Source: CAZSPL01 sp964608735 (GTDB lineage Bacteria > JAJVIF01 > JAPKYR01 > CAZSPL01). From it: a DNA stretch of 21,245 bases. Under the pieces are notes generated by a model. The model was not told the origin of the DNA, ran no database searches, and saw only the letters and a list, made by a program, of their open reading frames with translations. The stretch spans positions 1-21,245 of the forward strand of contig CAZSPL010000040.1 in NCBI GenBank assembly GCA_964608735.1. The letters are read 5' to 3'. Both the position numbers and the translations under genes were made by a program. Within the stretch, counting starts at the first letter, position 1; every line of letters begins with the position of its first letter. Below are positions 6,945-14,224 of this stretch, in pieces.

Positions 6945-8048
6945 TCACTCATTTGCGATCTGTCCATTTTCAACATGCCACGCCGCCCGATTCCTCCCGG
7001 ATGGAAATATTGTATCATCATTTTCCGTCGATGTGATGAAAATCTGGCTCCCCTCCGGTAAAGATGCAATTACCATCCTCCGCCGCTCGATATCCAACTC
7101 GCTCAGAACATCATCCAGCAGAACTATCGGGTCAGCGCTCCATTTTCTCCTCAATATCGACAGCTTCGAAAGGTTCAGGCTGAACAACGCAGTACGAACC
7201 TCCCCCCGCGACGCGAATGTCCGCACCGGCTGGCCGTCGAGACGCAGGATGAAATCATCCCTGTGTGGCCCGACGAGCGTCGATGTCACCGCGATATCAC
7301 GCTCCCGGCTTTCGGAAAGGGCTTCGCGATATGCCACCGCGACCTCGTCGGCATCACCCGATTCAGCCACCCTGAGCGACGGCTTATATTCGAGCGACGG
7401 CGTTCCCGCGCCCGAAAAATCATCCGAATAAATCCTTGCCATCTCCGCGTCGAGAACATGGATGATTTCCCGTCGCTCCACCATTATTCGCCCGGCAAGC
7501 GGGGCGAGCACGGCATCGATGCTGTCGAGAAGCGATCCCTCGGGCCGAACCGGTTCCCTGAGAAGCGCGTTACGCGAATCGAGCGCCCTGCGGGCTTCCG
7601 CGATGGTCTCGCGGTAAGGCAGGTAACAGGCGCCCAGAAACGTATCGAGCCACCGGCGCCTCAATGCGGGCTCCATCAGGAGGATGAGCATATCTTCCGG
7701 GAAAAACGCGACCGAAAGCACGCGCCCGAGGTAATCGCGCGAACGCCGCACGGCCTCGCCATCGACCACAATGGAGCATCGCCTTTTCTCGACACTAAGT
7801 TCTATATGCCTGTGAAGTTCCTCCACTTCGACTTTCGCCGAGATAAATCCCCGCTCCGCGCCGTGGCGGATGAAATCCCCGGCCCCTCCGCGATGGATAT
7901 CAAGCGTCGCGAGAAAGTTAACGGCTTCGATGAGGTTGGTCTTACCCTGGCCGTTCGAGCCGTGGATGTAATTCAATCCGGGCGCCGGCTCGATCTCGCA
8001 GTGCCCGATGTTTCGTATATCCCTGAGTTGAAGATAGTCTATACGCAA
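6945..8048 (-). CDS. recF: DNA replication and repair protein RecF
   Basis: A 367-residue SMC-like ATPase of normal length. Walker A is GSNGQGKT (30-37), the signature motif region is ASRGEVR (279-285; the usual form is SRGQ), and Walker B is IVLLDD (308-313) followed by VLSELD. RecF binds DNA with RecO and RecR and helps load RecA at gaps. The start is TTG at 8048-8046, the only start giving the family's N-terminus (MRIDYLQLRDIRNI). A promoter with a perfect TATAAT ends only 9 bases before that TTG, so the message would be almost leaderless. The common neighbours dnaA, dnaN and gyrB are absent, so this is not a typical origin region. The gene has its own promoter just after the previous gene's terminator. 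Confidence 0.96.
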   Translation of the reverse strand: MRIDYLQLRDIRNIGHCEIEPAPGLNYIHGSNGQGKTNLIEAVNFLATLDIHRGGAGDFIRHGAERGFISAKVEVEELHRHIELSVEKRRCSIVVDGEAVRRSRDYLGRVLSVAFFPEDMLILLMEPALRRRWLDTFLGACYLPYRETIAEARRALDSRNALLREPVRPEGSLLDSIDAVLAPLAGRIMVERREIIHVLDAEMARIYSDDFSGAGTPSLEYKPSLRVAESGDADEVAVAYREALSESRERDIAVTSTLVGPHRDDFILRLDGQPVRTFASRGEVRTALFSLNLSKLSILRRKWSADPIVLLDDVLSELDIERRRMVIASLPEGSQIFITSTENDDTIFPSGRNRAAWHVENGQIANE

Positions 8049-8057
8049 AGCAGCCTC

Positions 8058-8086
8058 ATTATACGTGGCGCAATCAAGCCTAACAA
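8058..8086 (-). promoter_or_regulatory. Promoter of recF
   Basis: On the minus strand TTGTTA (8086-8081), a 17-base spacer and a perfect TATAAT (8063-8058) form a good vegetative promoter. The predicted start of transcription is within a few bases of the TTG start codon of recF. Confidence 0.65.
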
Positions 8087-8090
8087 CGAT

Positions 8091-8114
8091 AAAAAAGCCG
8101 CCCGTACGGGCGGC
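8091..8114 (-). terminator. Intrinsic terminator of the cytochrome-like lipoprotein gene
   Basis: A perfect 18-base palindrome GCCGCCCGTACGGGCGGC (8097-8114) is followed on the minus strand by TTTTTT (8096-8091). It lies about 25 bases after the stop codon at 8139 and separates this gene from the recF promoter. Confidence 0.9.
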
Positions 8115-8138
8115 GAAATGTCATAATACATGGAGTTC

Positions 8139-9380
8139 TCAGTTATCGAGAGCCCCTTCGTCGATCCACTTGAAAATTGTATTGGTATCCTCAAAGGCCA
8201 GGGGGTCATCCCCGATCGGCATCTGCTGGCCGGACCCATCGAACGGCGGCGAATCATGGATGCCGAGTATCTTCGCAACGAGATATGATTCAAGGGTCGC
8301 CAACGGGAGTACCAGTTTAGACGAGGACTGGTTGGAATCGACGTTAACGGTATTCGAATAAGTATTTCCCTCGGTCAGGTCGAGATCCTCGGGCGGCCCG
8401 GCCGACTGGTGACAGGCGATGCAGTGCTCATCGAAAATCGGTTGAACATCGTTCGCGAGGGAAGTCGGCGGGATACCCTCTATGACCGAGAGAGTGAATT
8501 TTTGATACAGGAATTTGATCGATGAACCGGTCGATGCTTTCACCCAGCATACATATGCCCCCATTGGAGCCAGCGGGTCGTTGCTGAAGGTGACTTCCCA
8601 CACGTTGTTATAAGAATTGGTAAGGGCCAGATCCTCTGAAAAACCCAGCGAACTAAGATCGATCAAAACCTCGTCTACATCATCATTCGCCGAGAGCACT
8701 TCAACCTGCAATGTCGCGAGGCCGACATCAACGTCATCTATGTTTCCGTTGATGAACAGGTTCATGATGACATAGGGCTCTTTCGCCCGCCCCGGCCATG
8801 ATGCATCGACCGCATAATCGATAACCGCGACCTTGCCGAAACCGGAGAGGTATAGCTGAAAGGGTTCCGTGTATGTCGCGCCCGGGCCGAACGACCGGTC
8901 GGCATTGGCCTTCGCGAATGCCCTGAACGGATTTATATTGACGGCGCCGCCGTTGTCCCAGAAATCAGTATAGTTGTCCGGGTTCTTAAGGTATGCGCCT
9001 GGATCATCGCTCAGCAGGATCCCCCTGACATCATATCCCGTCAGCGGCGTGGGATTGCGAAGCGAGATGTTCACCGGCAAGGTGTTCCCGCTGTATGGAC
9101 CGGTCGGGACAACCGTAACACAGTCGTTGCAACTCGGTGGGTTGAGATATGCCTTGACGTTGGCATGCGTCGATGCTTCCCGCAGGCTCACGACTTCAAC
9201 CGATGGAACCGCCGGGTCGATATACAGCCGGAACATGCCCCAGAGCGCATGGTCATCGGCGAGCTGCGTGCGTGCCGGCGGCAGGACCACGGAAGAGTCG
9301 TTCGAGACATTCCCCGAACATCCGAACACCGCAAGGCAGATCAATATCAGGACAGTCAATAGAACAAGCGTCCTCAACAT
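8139..9380 (-). CDS. Lipoprotein with C-terminal cytochrome c-like domain
   Basis: A 413-residue lipoprotein. The start at 9378-9380 is chosen over an upstream in-frame start at 9488 because a perfect AAGGAGG lies 8 bases before it and the protein then begins MLRTLVLLTVLILICLAVFGC, with Cys21 lipidated. Residues about 45-300 carry CNDC (84-87), TGYDVRG (114-120) and DYAVDASW (188-195), shared with the lipoprotein at 4468. Residues about 308-413 form a small haem domain: VQPIFDEHCIACHQ gives the CxxCH haem site (320-324), and Met387 (QQMPIGD) is a likely distal ligand. Such domains occur in surface and periplasmic proteins with a proposed electron-transfer role. The substrate is unknown. It is monocistronic, with a terminator at 8091-8114. 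Confidence 0.9.
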   Translation of the reverse strand: MLRTLVLLTVLILICLAVFGCSGNVSNDSSVVLPPARTQLADDHALWGMFRLYIDPAVPSVEVVSLREASTHANVKAYLNPPSCNDCVTVVPTGPYSGNTLPVNISLRNPTPLTGYDVRGILLSDDPGAYLKNPDNYTDFWDNGGAVNINPFRAFAKANADRSFGPGATYTEPFQLYLSGFGKVAVIDYAVDASWPGRAKEPYVIMNLFINGNIDDVDVGLATLQVEVLSANDDVDEVLIDLSSLGFSEDLALTNSYNNVWEVTFSNDPLAPMGAYVCWVKASTGSSIKFLYQKFTLSVIEGIPPTSLANDVQPIFDEHCIACHQSAGPPEDLDLTEGNTYSNTVNVDSNQSSSKLVLPLATLESYLVAKILGIHDSPPFDGSGQQMPIGDDPLAFEDTNTIFKWIDEGALDN

Positions 9381-9544
9381 CGTAATTACCTCCTTGAAGC
9401 TGATATAGCTTCGTGCCCAGTAACGAGGGCAGCTTAGAATAATACAAAAGCCTTCCAATGAAAACCTTTTTTCAAGTATGCCCGTCACATTAACCGGCTT
9501 CTCAACCCGTCCGAGGAAGGCAGATGCTACAGTGGAGCGGGTTT

Positions 9545-9553
9545 ATCTTAGCA
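9545..9553 (-). promoter_or_regulatory. Candidate extended -10 of the cytochrome-like lipoprotein gene
   Basis: The minus strand reads TGCTAAGAT, identical to the candidate -10 of the divergent CoA-ligase gene at 9618-9626. It would give a leader of about 155 bases. No good -35 is seen. Confidence 0.35.
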
Positions 9554-9617
9554 CAAATCACGTGTGGAATGCCATGCATCAATTTGGCCATGCCCGATTC
9601 TAAACGGTTTTTTCATA

Positions 9618-9626
9618 TGCTAAGAT
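9618..9626 (+). promoter_or_regulatory. Candidate extended -10 of the ferredoxin-fused CoA-ligase gene
   Basis: TGCTAAGAT carries the extended TGn and a -10 close to consensus, with a weak TTCTAA 17 bases upstream. It is about 37 bases from the TTG start. Together with the minus-strand copy it forms a perfect 10-bp inverted repeat. Confidence 0.45.
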
Positions 9627-9662
9627 ATCATCCTTGAGATTGTCCGTTTATGGAGGCTAACA

Positions 9663-11205
9663 TTGGCGCGCCTTTTTGAATACCAGGCCAAGGGCCTGCT
9701 TGCGAAGCGGAAGATACCCATCCCGTTCGGAAAAGTATGCGCGAGTGGCGAGGAAGCCCGCGAAGCCGCGCGCGAAATCGGCAAACCGGTAGTCGTGAAG
9801 GCGCAGCTCTGGGTTACCGGGAGGAAAGCTTTCGGTGGCGTGCGTTTCGCCGATACGCCGCGGGCCGCCGGCGATGCAACCGATGAACTGCTCGGCATGC
9901 CGGTGAAAAATTTCCTGGTCGAGGAAGTCCTCGTCGAGGAGAAACTCGACATCGAGCAGGAGATGTTCGCGGGAATCATCATCGACGACGCGAAAAAATC
10001 GCCGCTGTTGATATTCTCATCCATCGGCGGCTCCGGGATAGAGGAAATCGCGAAGGCGCATCCCGACAAGGTCATAAAACATCCCATCGATGTATCCGAG
10101 GGATTGAAGGATTTCGAAGCGCGCAACATCGCCCGCTCGCTCGATATCCATGGCAACGCGCAGGCGAAGCTCGGCGACGTGCTCTCGAAACTTTACGAAG
10201 CATCGCGCCTCTACGAGGCGCGCTCACTGGAAGTCAACCCGCTGGTGCTCACCACCGACGGGAAAATCGTCGCCGCGGACTGTCACATGGCCGTCGACGA
10301 CTATGCCGTGTTCAGGCACCCGGAATTCGGCATCAAGGTCGCGCGCGAACTCGACCATCCGCTCACCGAGCTCGAGGAGATTGCATATAACGTCGAGGCG
10401 AACGATTACCGCGGCACGTTTTATTTCTTCCAGATGGCATCGGGATTCGAGAAGGACGCAGGTTATATCGGCTTCCACGGCGCGGGAGGCGGCGGCTCGA
10501 TGATGAGCATGGATGCCGTGTTGAGCCAGGGATTCAAGATAGCGAATTACACCGACTGCTCGGGCAACCCGCCCGCATCGAAGGTTTACCGCGCCGCGAA
10601 AATCATCCTCCAGCAGCCCAACATCGACGGCTATTTCGCATCCNNNNNNNNNNTCCGGCTCGGGAGTGGCATCGCAGGAGCAGTTCCACTCGGCGCGCGG
10701 CATGGTGAAGGCGTTCCGCGAGATGAACCTCAGTGTCCCCGCGGTCATCCGCCTCGGCGGAAACCAGGAAGAGAAGGCGATGGAGATTCTCGGCAGTTAT
10801 TGCTCCGACCTCGCCGCGAAGCTCGAAGCGTACGGCAAGGACGATTCGGCGGTGTTCTGCGCGAAACGTCTGCGCGCCCTCGTCGACAAGGGGGATATCA
10901 AGGAAAATGTCGTCGTCAAGCCGATAAGCAATCCCGACGAGCCGGAGACGCCGTATTCATTCGCCACCATGACCGGGAGCATCACTTTCGACCATGCCAA
11001 ATGCCTCAAGTGCGAAGCGAAACCGTGCGTCAAGGCATGCATAAAGGGAATACTGATGGAGAAGGACGGTACGGTGGTGCTGAATATTTCCGAAGAAGAC
11101 GCGAAGAGAGGGAAATGCACCGAATGCCTCGCGTGCGAAATCGAATGCTGGGCCAACGCGCTGAATTCGATCAAGATCGATCTGCCGATAGAGGGATTGG
11201 GATAA
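9663..11205 (+). CDS. SucC-like ATP-grasp CoA ligase beta subunit fused to a two-cluster ferredoxin domain (interrupted by assembly gap)
   Basis: The start is TTG 9663, six bases after GGAGG (9652-9656). Residues 1-327 (to the gap) match the beta subunit of succinate-CoA ligase and relatives: N-terminal FEYQAKGLLAKRKIPIPFG, the ATP-grasp core with VVKAQLWVTGRKAFGGVRFAD and LEVNPLVL, then the ligase domain GAGGGGSMMSMD. After the Ns the frame resumes with SGSGVASQEQF and AVIRLGGNQEE. Unlike SucC (about 390 residues), it continues into a ferredoxin domain with CX2CX4CX3C (CLKCEAKPCVKAC) and CX2CX2CX3C (CTECLACEIEC), fit for two [4Fe-4S] clusters. In total about 510 residues are visible. Known beta subunits need an alpha subunit bearing the phospho-histidine; none is encoded here. 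The 10-N gap is not a multiple of three, so the apparent frame change is an artefact. The acyl substrate is unknown; a redox-linked acyl-CoA synthetase is inference. Confidence 0.88.
10644..10653. other. Assembly gap (10 Ns)
   Basis: Ten Ns lie inside the CoA-ligase gene. The base triplet TCC stands on both sides and the reading frame differs by one across it, so the true distance is a multiple of three and may be zero or a short overlap. Confidence 0.98.
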
Positions 11206-11208
11206 CAA

Positions 11209-11230
11209 CCCACGAAATGTGATCCGTGGG
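11209..11230 (+). terminator. Weak hairpin after the CoA-ligase gene
   Basis: CCCACG (11209-11214) pairs with CGTGGG (11225-11230) around a 10-base loop, directly after the stop at 11205. No T run follows, so termination is doubtful. Confidence 0.3.
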
Positions 11231-11288
11231 AGTGCTTCTATAAGCCTTTATTGATGCGGGTCGTACGATATTACCAGCTTCGTTTATT

Positions 11289-11317
11289 TTGACATAATCA
11301 CTCAGATTTGTTAATGT
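11289..11317 (+). promoter_or_regulatory. Candidate promoter of the trehalose operon
   Basis: A perfect TTGACA (11289-11294) is followed after 17 bases by TAATGT (11312-11317), preceded by TGT as an extended -10. The -10 itself matches consensus at only 3 of 6 positions. The leader to ATG 11478 would be about 155 bases and contains an unused GGAGGAGG (11367-11374). Confidence 0.4.
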
Positions 11318-11477
11318 AAGTACAAAATATACATTTGCTAAAGGCACCGCCGTCGAGCCATTTTCTGGAGGAGGTTGAAACGGATTGCCGGGAATACACC
11401 GCGCTGTATTGGCGCACTGCATTTCACATGCGCTTGCATTTTACCGGCAAGCGAAATCGACGAGTGATTGATTTGAA

Positions 11478-12167
11478 ATGAATCCCGCAAGTGAAAAAAA
11501 GGAAGGTCAACCGAGCCAGACATTCACGATACGTGACTGCGCACTGCTTGCCATATCGACGGGACGCACGGCGCAGAACCTGAGGGAACTCGCGGCTCAC
11601 ATCGAGCAGGTACATCCGGACAGCCTCTATCATCATTTCTGGGGAAACCGGCTCCGTCCGCGATTCGACCCCCCGGAGTTTCAGAATGATTTCGCGATAT
11701 GGGTAAGATACAGCCTTATCGATCATACACTTTCCGAGCGACTGGGAATAATAAACCCCACTATGTTTACTGATATGGAGATGCTCCGGGCAAAGGTGTT
11801 GGACGTTATCGAGGACCGCCTCGCCGAGAGGGATTACCCCACCTGGGTGCCTTACGAAAGAGAATTTTCGTTCATACGCTCCCAGATTGTCGTTTTCGAC
11901 ACAGGCATGCGTGCCTCAACTCCGGAGGAATTGAGGGATATGATGCCCCGCTTGTCCGCGAGTTCCGTATTCTACCACTTCATCGACGCCAGGCGGCGGC
12001 TTCCCGATGCCGTAGATGATTTCCGCGCATGGTTGAGGGGATTCGGCGATGAATATAATGACTTAATGACGTCGCTGTCGGAGGTGGATCCCTATTTTGA
12101 AACCCTTACCGAACTGAAGGAGAGACTGGCTACCGTTTTTATAAGCCACTGTCCGCTTAAACCATGA
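11478..12167 (+). CDS. DUF5752-like protein of the trehalose operon
   Basis: A 229-residue soluble protein with no signal peptide or membrane segment. From memory it resembles the DUF5752 family, whose genes often sit beside TreT-type glycosyltransferases; I cannot confirm this by search. Visible features are TIRDCALLAISTGRTAQNL near the N-terminus, HPDSLYHHFWGNRLRPRF, a repeated SLYHHF / SVFYHFIDARRR pattern suggesting two related halves (about residues 15-110 and 135-215), and conserved-looking His, Arg and Trp residues. There is no known catalytic motif. Its stop overlaps the treT start by ATGA (12164-12167), which points to coupled translation and a role tied to TreT, perhaps as a regulator or partner. 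ATG 11478 has no clear Shine-Dalgarno site, so the start is less certain. Confidence 0.8.
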   Translation: MNPASEKKEGQPSQTFTIRDCALLAISTGRTAQNLRELAAHIEQVHPDSLYHHFWGNRLRPRFDPPEFQNDFAIWVRYSLIDHTLSERLGIINPTMFTDMEMLRAKVLDVIEDRLAERDYPTWVPYEREFSFIRSQIVVFDTGMRASTPEELRDMMPRLSASSVFYHFIDARRRLPDAVDDFRAWLRGFGDEYNDLMTSLSEVDPYFETLTELKERLATVFISHCPLKP

Positions 12168-13402
12168 AACCGAACCTCGATGAATACGCACGGATTGCGG
12201 GAGAAGATGTAATACAGCATCTTCGTCAACTCGCCAAGTCGCTTGAAGGGATCAACGTGCTCCATGTCAATTCTACAAGGCAGGGTGGCGGAGTCGCGGA
12301 GATACTTGAAAGGCTTATTCCGCTTAAAAACGAATTGGGCGTCAAGGCCGAATGGGAAGTCATCGAGGGTAATGAGAATTTCTTCCAGTGCACTAAAGGT
12401 TTTCATAACGCCCTCCAGGGGTTTCAAGTTGATATACCCGAACGGTTGTATAAAGCTTATGAAGAAACCAATGCGAAGAATGCGGAAGCATTGAGGGACA
12501 AGCTCGAAAATGCCGATGTGGTTTTCATTCACGACCCCCAGCCCGCCATGCTTCTTTCTCTCACCCCCAACAGGAAGGGCAAGTGGGTGTGGCGATGCCA
12601 CATCGATGTAGGCGACCCATACCGCCCGGTGTGGAAATACCTGCGCAAATTCGTACAACCGTATGAAGCGAGCGTCTGGTCAATCTCTCGTTTCGCCCAA
12701 CCGCTGACACACACGCAATATATCATCCCGCCGAGCATCGACCCCTTGAGCGAAAAGAACAAGGACCTTCCGGAGAATGAAGTGAATGAAATCTGCTCTC
12801 AATTCGGGATAGAGAGGGAGCACCCGCTGCTCGTCCAGATTTCCAGGTTCGACAGGTTCAAGGACCCTCTCGGCGTGATAGCGGCGTACAGGATGGCGAA
12901 GGAATTCGTACCGCGCCTTCAGCTCGTACTTGCCGGGGGGTCGGCGGTGGACGACCCCGAAGGCGTCATGATGCTGTCTGAAGTTCGTTCCGAAGCTGAG
13001 GGGGATCCGGATATACACATCCTCGAACTACCGCCCGCCGCCGACAGGGCGGTGAATGCGTTGCAGCGCGCCGCCGATATCGTGATACAAAAATCGATAC
13101 GCGAAGGATTCGGGCTTACCGTCACCGAAGCCCTGTGGAAAGGCAAGGCGGTAATCGGCGGCGATACCGGGGGAATACGCTTGCAGGTATTCAACCACCA
13201 TACGGGTTTCCTCGTCAGCACACCCGAAGGCGCGGCGCTGCGTATACGATACATGCTTGATAACCGAAGCGAGTTGTCTGAAATGGGAGAGAAAGGGCGC
13301 AGGCTGGTCAGGGAGCATTTTCTGCTTACAAGGCACCTGCGCGAATATCTCACCCTCATGGTGGCTGTTCTGAAGGGGATCGAGGACAGGATAGAGCTGT
13401 AA
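12164..13402 (+). CDS. treT: Trehalose synthase-type glycosyltransferase (TreT, GT4 family)
   Basis: A 412-residue GT-B enzyme, normal for TreT. The N-terminal domain has HVNSTRQGGGVAEIL (34-48), the acceptor loop typical of TreT, then FIHDPQPA (121-128) and WRCHIDV (143-149). The C-terminal nucleotide-sugar domain has QISRFDRFKDP (225-235) and REGFGLTVTEALWKG with the EX7E pair Glu314 and Glu322, then GGDTGGI. TreT joins glucose from ADP- or UDP-glucose to free glucose, giving trehalose in one step, and some members favour the reverse. The gene begins inside the stop of the DUF5752-like gene and ends 6 bases before otsB. Its direction and donor cannot be read from sequence. A general GT4 transferase is the fallback call. 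Confidence 0.9.
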   Translation: MKPNLDEYARIAGEDVIQHLRQLAKSLEGINVLHVNSTRQGGGVAEILERLIPLKNELGVKAEWEVIEGNENFFQCTKGFHNALQGFQVDIPERLYKAYEETNAKNAEALRDKLENADVVFIHDPQPAMLLSLTPNRKGKWVWRCHIDVGDPYRPVWKYLRKFVQPYEASVWSISRFAQPLTHTQYIIPPSIDPLSEKNKDLPENEVNEICSQFGIEREHPLLVQISRFDRFKDPLGVIAAYRMAKEFVPRLQLVLAGGSAVDDPEGVMMLSEVRSEAEGDPDIHILELPPAADRAVNALQRAADIVIQKSIREGFGLTVTEALWKGKAVIGGDTGGIRLQVFNHHTGFLVSTPEGAALRIRYMLDNRSELSEMGEKGRRLVREHFLLTRHLREYLTLMVAVLKGIEDRIEL

Positions 13403-13408
13403 CCGGTT

Positions 13409-14212
13409 ATGGGAGATTCATGGGAAAATGAAAGCTTCGGCGTGCCGCCGGGTTTCTGGACTGAGATGCGCGCGGCGAAACATCGCCTGCTTGCACTCGA
13501 CTATGACGGCACCCTTGCGCCGTTTCGCGTCGAGCGCATGGAAGCGCGCCCTTTGCCCGGCATGATGGAAGCGCTCGAGAAAATTCATCGTGATCCCGCG
13601 ACTTCGCTCGTCATCATATCCGGGCGCCCCGCCGGGGAAGTGGCGTTGCTTCTTGACAATTTCCCGGTGCCGATTGTCGGGGCCCACGGATACGAATACC
13701 TCGACCCCGGGGGGAACAGCGAGTTCCGGCGGCCAAGCGGCATCCAGAACGAGCTTCTCAAGAAGGCCGAACTCGCCGCCCTCGATGCGGGATTCGGGGA
13801 GCATATCGAATTGAAGGCCGCGAGCATCGCGGTGCATACCAGGGGCATGGAAAGCCGCGACGCCGATTCGATAAAGCGCAAGACGAATGAAATCTGGGAG
13901 CCGCTCGCGGGAAGCGGCGGCATGGAATTGCTGGAGTTCAACGGCGGGGTCGAATTAAGAGCGACGGGAAGGGACAAGGGCACAATTTTGTCCGGGATTC
14001 GGGAATCGATGCCGGAGGGCACGTTCACGGTTTACATCGGTGACGACGCAACTGATGAGGACGCATTCAGATACATACGAACGGACGGCGCGGGTATCCG
14101 TGTGGGCGGGACCATGACCGACACCGATGCCGCGTACAGGTTTCAAGACCCGGGCGATGTGCTCGATTTCCTGAACGAATGGATCGAGCATGCCGCCGTC
14201 CATGATATGTAG
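13409..14212 (+). CDS. otsB: Trehalose-6-phosphate phosphatase
   Basis: A 267-residue HAD-superfamily phosphatase of normal OtsB length, cytoplasmic. Motif I is DYDGT (31-35) with the nucleophile Asp31 and acid Asp33, motif II is ISGR (70-73), and the metal-binding motif IV is GDDATDEDAF (211-220). The cap domain includes GAHGYEYLDPGG, the usual substrate-recognition segment. It removes phosphate from trehalose-6-phosphate made by OtsA, the next gene, 12 bases downstream. The start is the first ATG after treT; its ribosome site is weak, so it may be translated by coupling from treT. Confidence 0.96.
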   Translation: MGDSWENESFGVPPGFWTEMRAAKHRLLALDYDGTLAPFRVERMEARPLPGMMEALEKIHRDPATSLVIISGRPAGEVALLLDNFPVPIVGAHGYEYLDPGGNSEFRRPSGIQNELLKKAELAALDAGFGEHIELKAASIAVHTRGMESRDADSIKRKTNEIWEPLAGSGGMELLEFNGGVELRATGRDKGTILSGIRESMPEGTFTVYIGDDATDEDAFRYIRTDGAGIRVGGTMTDTDAAYRFQDPGDVLDFLNEWIEHAAVHDM

Positions 14213-14224
14213 AGGAGGACGGAA

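Noticed and set aside
7263..8126. Plus-strand open frame of 287 codons opposite recF
   Set aside because: recF is unmistakable on the minus strand; the antisense frame has no recognisable domain and would run through the recF promoter and a terminator.
10666..11205. Separate 179-residue ferredoxin-like gene starting at GTG 10666
   Set aside because: The apparent separate gene is created by the 10-N gap; its first residues continue the ligase domain of the upstream part and it has no ribosome site.
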